From positions 1 to 7,264 of the forward strand of contig JBDHZU010000101.1 of assembly GCA_039812085.1 (NCBI GenBank): a stretch of DNA of 7,264 nt, read 5' to 3'. The notes below the pieces were generated by a model. That model did not search any database and was not told where the DNA came from. It saw only the letters and a program-made list of their open reading frames with translations. The DNA is from JBDHZU01 sp039812085. GTDB taxonomy: Bacteria > Actinomycetota > Actinomycetes > S36-B12 > UBA10799. Positions 1-6,210 of the stretch are shown here, one piece after another. Position 1 is the stretch's first letter. Every line of letters begins with the position of its first letter. Position numbers and translations under genes: made by a program.

Positions 1-143
1 CCAGCATGGAGGTCCTGGCGAACGCCCTGGCCGAGCATGCTGAAGAACTGCGTCAAGCCGCTATCGAGGCAGGCGAACCGCACTGGCGTCCGAGCAAGAA
101 GCGCGCCGGTTCTCGTCGCCGCTCGGCAAAGACGGCTAAGTAG
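1..143 (+). CDS. hemD: C-terminal end of uroporphyrinogen-III synthase (HemD or CobA-HemD fusion), partial
   Basis: This is the last 46 codons of a gene that begins before the window. The frame starts at base 3 and ends at TAG 141-143. The visible peptide has an Ala/Glu-rich amphipathic helix (LANALAEHAEELRQ), then GEPHWRPSKKR, then a very basic tail (GSRRRSAKTAK). From family knowledge, actinobacterial uroporphyrinogen-III synthases, often fused behind a uroporphyrinogen C-methyltransferase, end in this way, with a helix followed by a RPS-plus-basic tail, and they commonly lie just upstream of hemB. The enzyme closes hydroxymethylbilane into uroporphyrinogen III in the cytoplasm. No catalytic region is in view, so the name rests on this tail and the position 17 bp ahead of hemB. 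Whether a methyltransferase domain is fused upstream cannot be seen. Confidence 0.68.
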   Translation, partial: SMEVLANALAEHAEELRQAAIEAGEPHWRPSKKRAGSRRRSAKTAK

Positions 144-160
144 CGAATAGGCAGCAGGAC

Positions 161-1138
161 ATGGACCGACCACGACGACTGCGCAGTACTGCTGCCATGC
201 GCCGGTTGGTCCGAGAAACCACCCTGCTGCCACGTCACCTCGTGTTGCCGGTGTTCTACCGGGAAGGCATCGATGCTCCACGCGAGATCGCATCGATGCC
301 GGGTGTCATGCAGCACACGTTGGACTCGCTGACCCAGCACGTTGATACTGCACTTCACGCGGGCGTCGGTGGAGTAATGGTGTTCGCGGTTCCGCAAGAA
401 CGCGACGAGCACGGTTCGGCAGCCTGCGATCCCGACGGCGCACTGAATGTTGCGGTTCGACACTTGTCCGAACGCTTTGGTGACGACACCGTGCTGATGG
501 CCGACCTGTGTCTCGATGAGTTCACTAGTCACGGTCATTGCGGACTACTCACTGATGACGGTCGGGTCGACAATGATGCGACTCTCGTTGCCTATCAGCA
601 GATGGCTGAGCAGTTGGCACATGCCGGAGCCCACTTGGTGGGAACCAGCGGAATGATGGATGGCCAAGTTGCAGCCGTGCGCGATGCGCTGGACGATTCT
701 GGCTACTTCGACACCGGGATCATCGCCTACGCCGCCAAGTACGCGTCAGCGATGTATGGCCCATTCCGAGACGCGGTCGAATCCCAGCTCAATGGGGATC
801 GTCGAACGTATCAACAAGATCCCGGCAATCGTCGTGAAGCGATGCGCGAGGTCGCACTCGATGTGGCTGAAGGTGCGGACATTGTCATGGTCAAACCGGC
901 CCTGCCCTACCTTGACGTGTTGTCAGACGTAGCCGCAGCGGTTGATCTGCCGGTGGCGGCATACCAAGTGTCCGGTGAGTACTCGATGATCGAAGCCGCT
1001 GCAGCAAAGGGCTGGATTGACCGGGATGCCGCGATTGACGAGTCACTACTGTCGATTCGTCGAGCAGGCGCTGACATTGTGCTCACTTACTTTGCGGCCG
1101 AGGTTGCGGCGCGATCCGGTGCCGCAAGCGACGCGTAA
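161..1138 (+). CDS. hemB: Porphobilinogen synthase (delta-aminolevulinic acid dehydratase)
   Basis: This cytoplasmic enzyme condenses two 5-aminolevulinates to porphobilinogen. The 325 residues are the normal family length and run as one TIM-barrel domain. Both Schiff-base lysines are visible: K193 in AAKYASAMYGPFR and K245 in VMVKPALPYLD. The metal-site stretch at 115-128 reads DLCLDEFTSHGHCG, with C117, D119 and C127 where the zinc type has three cysteines. E230 lies 15 residues before K245, as does E231 of E. coli, the allosteric magnesium ligand, and AYQVSGEYSMI (267-277) is also typical. The N-terminal RPRRLR arm is the usual oligomerisation segment. The ATG at 161 is preceded by a weak AGG (156-158), and I saw no other plausible upstream start close by. 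The gene lies 17 bp after the hemD-like tail and 9 bp before hemL in the same frame, so co-transcription is likely. The identification is secure. Confidence 0.97.
   Translation: MDRPRRLRSTAAMRRLVRETTLLPRHLVLPVFYREGIDAPREIASMPGVMQHTLDSLTQHVDTALHAGVGGVMVFAVPQERDEHGSAACDPDGALNVAVRHLSERFGDDTVLMADLCLDEFTSHGHCGLLTDDGRVDNDATLVAYQQMAEQLAHAGAHLVGTSGMMDGQVAAVRDALDDSGYFDTGIIAYAAKYASAMYGPFRDAVESQLNGDRRTYQQDPGNRREAMREVALDVAEGADIVMVKPALPYLDVLSDVAAAVDLPVAAYQVSGEYSMIEAAAAKGWIDRDAAIDESLLSIRRAGADIVLTYFAAEVAARSGAASDA
266..300 (+). repeat. 11-bp perfect inverted repeat (two copies of a 10-bp palindrome) inside hemB
   Basis: GGCATCGATGC (266-276) and GCATCGATGCC (290-300) are exact reverse complements separated by a 13-base loop. 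The inner 10-mer GCATCGATGC (267-276 and 290-299) is itself palindromic, so the site is also two tandem palindromes with centres 23 bp apart. The copies fall in different codon phases (Gly-Ile-Asp-Ala versus Ala-Ser-Met-Pro), so a repeated protein motif does not explain them. In mRNA this would fold as a stable hairpin about 105-140 bases after the hemB start. Function is unknown; chance within coding sequence is possible. Confidence 0.6.
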
Positions 1139-1147
1139 AGTGGGCGC

Positions 1148-2461
1148 GTGACCCAAACCAATGCCGAGTGGTTCAACCGTGCGCGTGAGGTCACTCCAGG
1201 AGGGGTGAACTCTCCGGTTCGAGCCTTCGCTTCCGTGGGTGGGACTCCCCGGTTCTTCGTTTCCGGTTCCGGTGCCACCGTGACTGATGTCGAGGGCAAC
1301 GAATACATCGATCTCGTGGGTAGTTGGGGTCCAGCAATCCTGGGACATGCCCACCCGGCTGTGGTCGAAGCCGTTGAGCAGGCCACTAGTCACGGATTTG
1401 GGTTTGGTGCCCCCACCCCAGTTGAGGTCGAACTGGTCGAAGCCATGCTGGCGCGGGTCGATGCGTTGGACCAGGTACGCATGGTCAGCTCGGGCACGGA
1501 AGCCACCATGTCCGCGATTCGGTTGGCCCGAGGTTTTACCGGGCGAGACAAGATCATTAAGTTCAGCGGCTGCTACCACGGCCACGGAGATTCGCTGTTG
1601 GCCGCAGCGGGGTCTGGCGTGGTCACGCTCGGGTTGCCTGACTCGCCGGGTGTCACACAAGCAATCGCGGGCGACACCATCGTCTTGACCTACAACGACA
1701 AGCAAGCCGTGACAGACGTGTTCGCAGAACTAGGTGACCACATTGCCTGCGTCATCACCGAAGCCGTCCCCGCCAACATGGGAGTCGTGCCTGGCGTAGA
1801 CGGGTTCAACCAGTTCCTGTCGGAGATCACTACCCAGCACGGCGCATTACTCATCAGCGATGAAGTGATGACCGGCTTCCGGGTATCGCCTAGCGGTTGG
1901 TACGGCCTGGAAGCTCAGCCCGAAGGATGGAAGCCGGACCTATTCACCTACGGCAAAGTGATCGGTGGGGGGCTTCCTGCGGCAGCATTCGGTGGCCGCG
2001 CTGACGTTATGTCCATGCTCGCGCCAGTGGGGCCGGTGTATCAGGCGGGCACTTTGTCCGGCAATCCGATCTCGGTGACGGCTGGTCTGACCACCCTCAA
2101 ACATTGCGATGCTGCGTTGTATGCACGGTTGGATTCTGCATCCGCCCGCTTGCAGGAACTCGTCAGTCACGCTTTGAGTAACGAGGGTGTGCCGCACACG
2201 GTGGCGAGCGCCGGGAACCTATTCAGCGTGTTTTTCACAGATTCGCCGGTCACCAATTTTGACCAAGCTAAAGCGCAACAGGCATGGCGTTACCCGGCGT
2301 TCTTCCACGCAATGCTGGATGCGGGAGTTAGCCTGCCGCCGTCAGCATTTGAAGCATGGTTCGTGTCGGGCGCACATGACGATGCCGTGCTCGACAGAAT
2401 TGCTGACGCACTACCGGCAGCGGCCGCAGCGGCTGCCGCAGCCACCGACCCCCAGGCCTAG
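1148..2461 (+). CDS. hemL: Glutamate-1-semialdehyde 2,1-aminomutase
   Basis: This PLP-dependent class III aminotransferase-fold enzyme converts glutamate-1-semialdehyde to 5-aminolevulinate, the last step of the C5 route, and so feeds HemB. At 437 residues it has the usual length. The N-terminus has the family signature PGGVNSPVRAF (17-27). SSGTEA (114-119) is the phosphate-binding turn, SDEV (237-240) carries the Asp (D238) that contacts the pyridine nitrogen, and K270 in TYGKVIGGGLP is the PLP lysine. GTLSGNP (301-307) is also conserved. The start is GTG at 1148: the in-frame TAA of hemB at 1136-1138 rules out any earlier start, and no strong Shine-Dalgarno is visible, so coupling to hemB is likely. 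The C-terminus has a run of nine alanines (424-432) and a short TDPQA tail beyond the usual fold. Confidence 0.97.
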   Translation: MTQTNAEWFNRAREVTPGGVNSPVRAFASVGGTPRFFVSGSGATVTDVEGNEYIDLVGSWGPAILGHAHPAVVEAVEQATSHGFGFGAPTPVEVELVEAMLARVDALDQVRMVSSGTEATMSAIRLARGFTGRDKIIKFSGCYHGHGDSLLAAAGSGVVTLGLPDSPGVTQAIAGDTIVLTYNDKQAVTDVFAELGDHIACVITEAVPANMGVVPGVDGFNQFLSEITTQHGALLISDEVMTGFRVSPSGWYGLEAQPEGWKPDLFTYGKVIGGGLPAAAFGGRADVMSMLAPVGPVYQAGTLSGNPISVTAGLTTLKHCDAALYARLDSASARLQELVSHALSNEGVPHTVASAGNLFSVFFTDSPVTNFDQAKAQQAWRYPAFFHAMLDAGVSLPPSAFEAWFVSGAHDDAVLDRIADALPAAAAAAAAATDPQA

Positions 2462-2465
2462 ACAC

Positions 2466-2469
2466 GGAG
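2466..2469 (+). promoter_or_regulatory. Ribosome binding site of the histidine phosphatase gene
   Basis: GGAG lies 6 bases before the ATG at 2476, inside the 14-bp gap after hemL. It supports that ATG as the start. Confidence 0.7.
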
Positions 2470-2475
2470 TTCCCA

Positions 2476-3114
2476 ATGACTCAGACCACCGTTCACCTGC
2501 TGCGCCACGGCGAAGTCTTCAATCCAGAGAAGATTCTCTACGGGCGCCTGCCTGGTTACCACCTGTCTGAACTCGGTGAACAGATGGCAGACCTGGCGGC
2601 AGAAGCATTAGCCGGTAACGACATCGTGCGTGTGGTGTCCTCGCCATTGGAACGTGCCCAGCGAACCGCGGAGCCGATCGCAGATCTCAAAGGTTTGGAC
2701 ATCGTCACGGACGACCGAATCATCGAGGCGGACAACAAGTTCGAGGGCCAACGGGTGTCCGTGGGTGATGGCGTGCTGAAGCAGCCGAAGGCTTGGCGTC
2801 ACCTGTACAACCCGTTTACCCCGAGTTGGGGTGAGCCGTATGCCCAGGTCGCTGATCGCATGGAACAAGCGGTTGCCGATGCGCGCGAGCAAGCGTTTGG
2901 TCACGAGGCCGTATTGGTCAGTCACCAGTTGCCGATCTGGATTTCACGGTTGTCGTTCGAGGGTCGTCGACTCTGGCACGACCCCCGCAACCGTCAGTGC
3001 AACCTTGCGTCGCTGACCTCGTTGGTATTCGACGACGACCGACTCGAGTCGATCCTCTACACCGAACCAGCCAAGTCGTTGTATGCCACGTCCACCGGAG
3101 GCGTGGGGGCCTAA
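2476..3114 (+). CDS. Histidine phosphatase superfamily (phosphoglycerate-mutase-like) protein of the hem-ccs cluster
   Basis: This is a single-domain histidine phosphatase fold of 212 residues. The catalytic motif LRHGE is at 9-13, with H11 the predicted phospho-histidine. The second arginine region SSPLERAQRTAE (55-66) supplies R60, E84 in RIIEADNKFEG is the likely acid residue, and H150 in VSHQLPIW is the second active-site histidine. The pocket is therefore complete and an active phosphatase is expected. The substrate cannot be read from sequence, and the phosphoglycerate mutase label is only a family name. Genes of this subfamily sit between hemL and the cytochrome c maturation genes in actinobacteria (Rv0525 in M. 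tuberculosis, from memory), which suggests a link to heme or cytochrome metabolism without proving it. No signal peptide is seen, so it is probably cytoplasmic. Its TAA stop directly abuts the next gene's ATG. Confidence 0.9.
   Translation: MTQTTVHLLRHGEVFNPEKILYGRLPGYHLSELGEQMADLAAEALAGNDIVRVVSSPLERAQRTAEPIADLKGLDIVTDDRIIEADNKFEGQRVSVGDGVLKQPKAWRHLYNPFTPSWGEPYAQVADRMEQAVADAREQAFGHEAVLVSHQLPIWISRLSFEGRRLWHDPRNRQCNLASLTSLVFDDDRLESILYTEPAKSLYATSTGGVGA
3097..3101 (+). promoter_or_regulatory. Ribosome binding site of resA, with long spacing
   Basis: GGAGG lies within the last codons of the phosphatase gene, 13 bases before the ATG at 3115. The spacing is longer than usual, so initiation probably also depends on ribosomes terminating at the adjacent TAA. 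Confidence 0.5.
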
Positions 3115-3705
3115 ATGTCATACGGGGGCGGGCGACGCATTGCTGCAGTCATGGCAGCGGCTGCGCTGTGCCTTGGATTGGCATCATGTGGCACGACGGG
3201 TGCATCCGGCGGTGATTCGCAAGCTCGATTCGTCAGCGGTAACGGCAACGTCACTCTTGTTCCGGTCGATCAGCGCAAACCGGCCCCAGCTGCAACCGGG
3301 GAACTCATCACGGGCCAGCCGTGGTCGTTAGCAGCGGACAAAGGCAAGGTCGTCGCGCTCAATGTGTGGGCGTCGTGGTGTGCGCCTTGCCGGGCAGAGG
3401 CACCCACTTTGCAGAAGCTGAACGAGGATCTATCTGGTCACGGTGTGGTGATGACCGGTCTCGTCACCCGCGATTCCAAAGCCAGCGCGGAGGCGTTCAT
3501 CCGACGCTTTGGTTTGACCTACCCGAATGTGTGGGACCCCACCGGTTCGGTCCAGTTGCTGTTTTCCGGAGACTTGCCGCCTGCAGCGATCCCTTCGACC
3601 TTGCTCGTGGATCGACAAGGGCGAGTCGCGGGACGAATCATTGGTGCAGTTGATCGGGCGGAATTGCGAAAGATCCTTACCGAACTGGCCGCCGAGAAGT
3701 CGTGA
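3115..3705 (+). CDS. resA: ResA-like thiol-disulfide oxidoreductase, membrane-anchored lipoprotein
   Basis: This is a TlpA/ResA-type thioredoxin of 196 residues, predicted to reduce the CXXCH cysteines of apocytochrome c outside the membrane. The N-terminus is a lipoprotein signal: basic RR at 7-8, a hydrophobic stretch 9-21, and lipobox LASC (22-25) with C25 as the predicted lipidated residue. A linker of about 40 residues follows. The redox motif is WASWCAPCR, with C89 and C92, and the cis-proline is probably P160 in AIPSTLLVD. It would accept electrons from CcdA, encoded 10 bp downstream, a standard System II pairing. The start is ATG 3115, immediately after the TAA of the phosphatase gene. 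A later ATG at 3151 would remove the positively charged part of the signal, so I prefer 3115. The fold and role are secure; resA is used by analogy with Bacillus. Confidence 0.93.
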   Translation: MSYGGGRRIAAVMAAAALCLGLASCGTTGASGGDSQARFVSGNGNVTLVPVDQRKPAPAATGELITGQPWSLAADKGKVVALNVWASWCAPCRAEAPTLQKLNEDLSGHGVVMTGLVTRDSKASAEAFIRRFGLTYPNVWDPTGSVQLLFSGDLPPAAIPSTLLVDRQGRVAGRIIGAVDRAELRKILTELAAEKS

Positions 3706-3715
3706 CGATTCGCCG

Positions 3716-4501
3716 ATGAACGAGTACCTCGTGCCACTGGCGACCGCGTCGGAAACTGTCACTTCCGGTTCGCTGCTGCTCGCTATTCCCATCGCGATGC
3801 TGGCTGGATTGGTCTCTTTTCTCTCTCCGTGCGTATTGCCTTTGGTGCCCGGCTATTTGTCGTTCATCACGGGGCTGACCGGCGCGGAACTTGCCGAAGA
3901 GGCCAGTGCCCGAGCGGTCAAGACACACTCGCGGGTCTTGCTTGGCACCGCGTTATTCGTGCTCGGTTTTTCCGTGGTGTTCGTCGCCTACGGCCTGATT
4001 TTCGGAGCAATCTCGGGCTGGTTATTTACCCACGGACTGCTGTTGCAGCGCATCCTCGGCGTCATCGTCATCTTCATGGGTCTGCTGTACGCGGGCTGGA
4101 TTCCCGGTCTGCAACGTGAGTACCGCATCCACGCCGCACCGCGATTCGGAATCTGGGGAGCGCCGCTGTTGGGCTTCCTGTTTGGGCTGGGATGGGCGCC
4201 CTGCATCGGACCGACCCTGGCCGCGGTCTTGGGTTTGGCCGCGGACTCTGGCAGTGCAGGCCGCGGAGCGCTGTTGTCCTTTGCCTACTGCCTCGGTCTG
4301 GGAATCCCATTCCTGCTCGTGGGTTTGGGGTTCCGCTGGGTTGCCGGAGCGTTGACCTGGGTGCGATCCCATTACCTGCTCGTTATGCGAATCGGCGGAA
4401 TCATGTTGATCATCGTTGGCTTGCTGTTGGTCACCGGTATGTGGGAACAACTCAGCATCCAAATGCGCGTATGGGTCGGCAGCTTCTCGCCAGCACTGTG
4501 A
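3716..4501 (+). CDS. ccdA: Cytochrome c biogenesis protein CcdA (transmembrane thiol reductant carrier)
   Basis: CcdA moves reducing equivalents from cytoplasmic thioredoxin across the membrane to ResA-like partners. The 261-residue product is almost entirely hydrophobic, with about six transmembrane segments. It has the paired redox cysteines of the DsbD/CcdA family: C39 in FLSPCVLPLVPGYLS and C163 in GWAPCIGPTLAAVLGLA. An additional C192 lies in a later helix. I chose ATG 3716, which encodes MNEYLVPLA. A longer open frame reaches back to 3527 but lies inside resA, and its extra residues are Arg/Cys/Ser-rich and unlike CcdA. The start is 10 bp after the resA stop with only a weak Shine-Dalgarno, which suggests translational coupling. 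The TGA stop shares its A with the ATG of a short Cys-rich ORF. Confidence 0.95.
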   Translation: MNEYLVPLATASETVTSGSLLLAIPIAMLAGLVSFLSPCVLPLVPGYLSFITGLTGAELAEEASARAVKTHSRVLLGTALFVLGFSVVFVAYGLIFGAISGWLFTHGLLLQRILGVIVIFMGLLYAGWIPGLQREYRIHAAPRFGIWGAPLLGFLFGLGWAPCIGPTLAAVLGLAADSGSAGRGALLSFAYCLGLGIPFLLVGLGFRWVAGALTWVRSHYLLVMRIGGIMLIIVGLLLVTGMWEQLSIQMRVWVGSFSPAL

Positions 4502-4557
4502 TGGCTGCGGCGACCAATTGCTGCGGGGTGTGCACGGACAATCCCGCCGCGACTTAG
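4501..4557 (+). CDS. Possible 18-residue Cys-rich leader peptide between ccdA and resB
   Basis: An ATG overlapping the ccdA stop (TGATG, 4499-4503) opens an 18-codon frame ending at TAG 4555-4557. The peptide is MAAATNCCGVCTDNPAAT, with Cys at positions 7, 8 and 11. Its stop overlaps the resB ribosome binding site (4556-4562), and it is in the same frame as resB, so terminating ribosomes would be well placed to restart at resB. A hairpin (4518-4552) covers the tandem Cys codons. Short cysteine-rich leader ORFs acting as Cys-responsive attenuators have been described in mycobacteria, and a link to a thiol-dependent pathway would make sense. This is inference: an ORF this short could arise by chance, it has no clear ribosome binding site of its own beyond coupling to ccdA, and conservation was not tested. 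Confidence 0.35.
   Translation: MAAATNCCGVCTDNPAAT
4518..4552 (+). promoter_or_regulatory. RNA hairpin just upstream of the resB ribosome binding site
   Basis: Bases 4518-4529 can pair with 4541-4552: 11 pairs, two of them G-T wobbles, with one mismatch (4522/4548) and an 11-base loop (4530-4540). The core GCGGGGT/ATCCCGC is GC-rich. It ends 3 bases before the resB Shine-Dalgarno. No T-run follows, so it is not a standard intrinsic terminator; it could act on translation, RNA processing or stability of the ccdA-resB junction. Confidence 0.45.
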
Positions 4558-4562
4558 GGTGG
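4556..4562 (+). promoter_or_regulatory. Ribosome binding site of resB
   Basis: AGGGTGG lies 4 bases before GTG 4567 and overlaps the TAG stop of the short Cys-rich ORF. It supports GTG 4567 as the resB start, because the in-frame TAG at 4555-4557 excludes any start further upstream. Confidence 0.6.
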
Positions 4563-4566
4563 CCGG

Positions 4567-6210
4567 GTGGGTCAAACAACGCAGTCTGCCGTCGACGGGG
4601 CAGACGCTGGGCTATCCACCCAGCCAGAGCGGCCGGCAGCCCCACAACAAGGGATCGGTTTCTCCGGCTGGCTGCGTTGGGCTTGGCGACAACTCACCAG
4701 CATGCGCGTGGCGTTGCTGCTGTTGTTCCTGTTGGCACTTGGCAGCGTTCCTGGATCAGTCTTGCCGCAGCGCGGCACGGATGCCGTTCGCGTCCAGGAG
4801 TACATCAAGGACCATCACTTCTGGGGAACCCTGTTCGACAAGGTCGGGCTCTTCGATGTCTTCGGGTCGCCGTGGTTTGCCGCGATCTACCTGCTGCTCA
4901 TGGTGTCGTTGGCGGGCTGCATCATCCCTCGGCTCCTCGCTCATCTCAAGGCACTGAGGTCAGCGCCGCCAATTGCGCCTTCTCGATTGACTCGGCTTCC
5001 GGAATCGGCCGCCTGGACAACCAGTACGGCTGATGTGCCGGACCCAGATGCGTTGCTACGAGCCGCTGGAGATGAGTTGCGCTCGCGTCGGTGGCGCGTC
5101 GTTGTCACTGGGATGGATGGATCGGGGCGAGAAGCGGGAACGGTTGCAGCCGAGAAGGGAATGTTGCGTGAGACCGGCAACATCCTGTTCCACTTGGCTC
5201 TGTTGGCTCTGCTGTTGGGCGTAGCTGCTGGTGGACTGTTCGGTTGGAAGGGCAAGGTGATCGTGGTCGAAGGTCAAGGCTTCGCGAACACGATCACCCA
5301 GTACGACTCGTTCAGTGCTGGGCGACTGGTCGATCCCGGTAACTTGCCGCCGTTCACCCTCAACCTGAACTCGTTCGAGGCCACGTATGAGCGTGAAGGT
5401 AAGCAGCAGGGTGCGCCGCGCAGCTTCTCGGCTGGGGTGAGTGCGCAAACGAATCCACAGCAGGCTGCCGTCACCACCACGATCGGAGTCAATACCCCGC
5501 TGGACATTGATGGCAGCAAGGTCTATCTGGTGGGTCACGGATATGCGCCGGTCATCACGGTGACAGACAAGAACGGTCATGTGCAGTACTCCGGGGCGAC
5601 GGTGTTCCTGCCGACGGACGGCAACTTCTCGTCCAACGGAGTGGTGAAGATGCCAGATGCTGACCCGCAATTGGGCATTCAGGCGATGTTCCTGCCGACC
5701 GCGATTATTGATCCGGAGAAAGGTCCGATTTCGGTGTTCCCTGCCACCGACGATCCGGCCCTGTTCATGTCCGCGTGGCAAGGCAATCTGGGTTTGGATA
5801 ACGGGGTCCCGCAGAACGTCTACGTACTGGACACCACGCAGATGAAGCGGCTGGGAACCAAGTCGTTGAAGCCGGGTCAGACGTGGACGATTCCGGGGAA
5901 CGGCTCCACACTGAAGTTTGACGGGATCAAGCAGTTCGCCACTTTCCAGGTGTCGCATGACCCAGGGCGTATCCCCGCGCTGATTGCCGGTTTGTTGACC
6001 ATCTTCGGGTTGATTTTGTCGCTGCTGGTTCCTCGTCGGCGCATGTGGTTGCGGGTTGGTCCGGCAGATGGTGATTCACGCGATATCGAGATTGGTGGCC
6101 TGAGTCGGACCGAGGAACAGGGTCTTGAACGTGTGGTAGGCGAATTTGCCGATCAGATTCGGGGTCTCGCGCCCCCAATTTCCGATGACAAGGCACAATC
6201 GAACGCGTGA
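4567..6210 (+). CDS. resB: Cytochrome c biogenesis protein ResB (Ccs1 family)
   Basis: ResB and CcsB together form the System II heme transporter and cytochrome c synthetase. The 547 residues follow the family plan: a hydrophilic N-terminal tail of about 35 residues, then WLRWAWRQLTSMRVALLLLF leading into TM1 (about 47-67), TM2 (102-122), TM3 (205-225), a large extracytoplasmic domain (226-467), TM4 (468-488) and a charged cytoplasmic tail. GSVPGSVLPQ after TM1 is typical. NILFHLALL contains H209 at the start of TM3, the histidine expected to help bind heme in the membrane, and QVSHDPG (461-467) before TM4 is also typical. The start is GTG, with AGGGTGG 4 bases upstream and an in-frame TAG at 4555. 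It begins 65 bp after ccdA, the widest gap in the window, and its TGA overlaps the GTG of ccsB. Confidence 0.95.
   Translation: MGQTTQSAVDGADAGLSTQPERPAAPQQGIGFSGWLRWAWRQLTSMRVALLLLFLLALGSVPGSVLPQRGTDAVRVQEYIKDHHFWGTLFDKVGLFDVFGSPWFAAIYLLLMVSLAGCIIPRLLAHLKALRSAPPIAPSRLTRLPESAAWTTSTADVPDPDALLRAAGDELRSRRWRVVVTGMDGSGREAGTVAAEKGMLRETGNILFHLALLALLLGVAAGGLFGWKGKVIVVEGQGFANTITQYDSFSAGRLVDPGNLPPFTLNLNSFEATYEREGKQQGAPRSFSAGVSAQTNPQQAAVTTTIGVNTPLDIDGSKVYLVGHGYAPVITVTDKNGHVQYSGATVFLPTDGNFSSNGVVKMPDADPQLGIQAMFLPTAIIDPEKGPISVFPATDDPALFMSAWQGNLGLDNGVPQNVYVLDTTQMKRLGTKSLKPGQTWTIPGNGSTLKFDGIKQFATFQVSHDPGRIPALIAGLLTIFGLILSLLVPRRRMWLRVGPADGDSRDIEIGGLSRTEEQGLERVVGEFADQIRGLAPPISDDKAQSNA

Noticed and set aside
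523..1395. 12-base repeat CACTAGTCACGG at 523-534 (hemB) and 1384-1395 (hemL)
   Set aside because: Both copies encode Thr-Ser-His-Gly within conserved enzyme segments in the same codon phase, so coincidence of coding is the simpler explanation.
1046..1705. 219-codon minus-strand open frame over the hemB end and hemL start
   Set aside because: It is antisense to two conserved enzymes, has low-complexity composition and no recognisable family.
1148..2490. HemL and the histidine phosphatase both begin Met-Thr-Gln-Thr
   Set aside because: Only four residues match and the DNA differs at several positions; there is no sign of duplication.
3527..3715. 63-codon N-terminal extension of ccdA
   Set aside because: It overlaps resA and its translation does not resemble CcdA; ATG 3716 gives the usual length and first helix.
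4501..4569. The Cys-rich short ORF as a lost N-terminus of resB broken by the in-frame TAG
   Set aside because: ResB already has a normal-length N-terminal tail from GTG 4567, with its own ribosome binding site, and the Cys-rich segment is not a ResB feature I recognise.
4022..4645. 207-codon minus-strand open frame over ccdA, the Cys-rich gap and the resB start
   Set aside because: It is rich in Gln, Arg and Pro with no domain, mirrors ccdA membrane-helix codons, and has no supporting context.
4416..5033. 205-codon plus-strand open frame overlapping the ccdA end and resB start
   Set aside because: It is out of frame with both real genes and Arg/Cys/Ser-rich; the hydrophobic ResB helices occupy the other frame.
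5056..5958. 300-codon open frame on the minus strand across resB
   Set aside because: It lies wholly inside a confidently identified resB, its translation is Arg/His/Gln-rich with no recognisable domain, and long antisense frames are common in GC-rich coding sequence.
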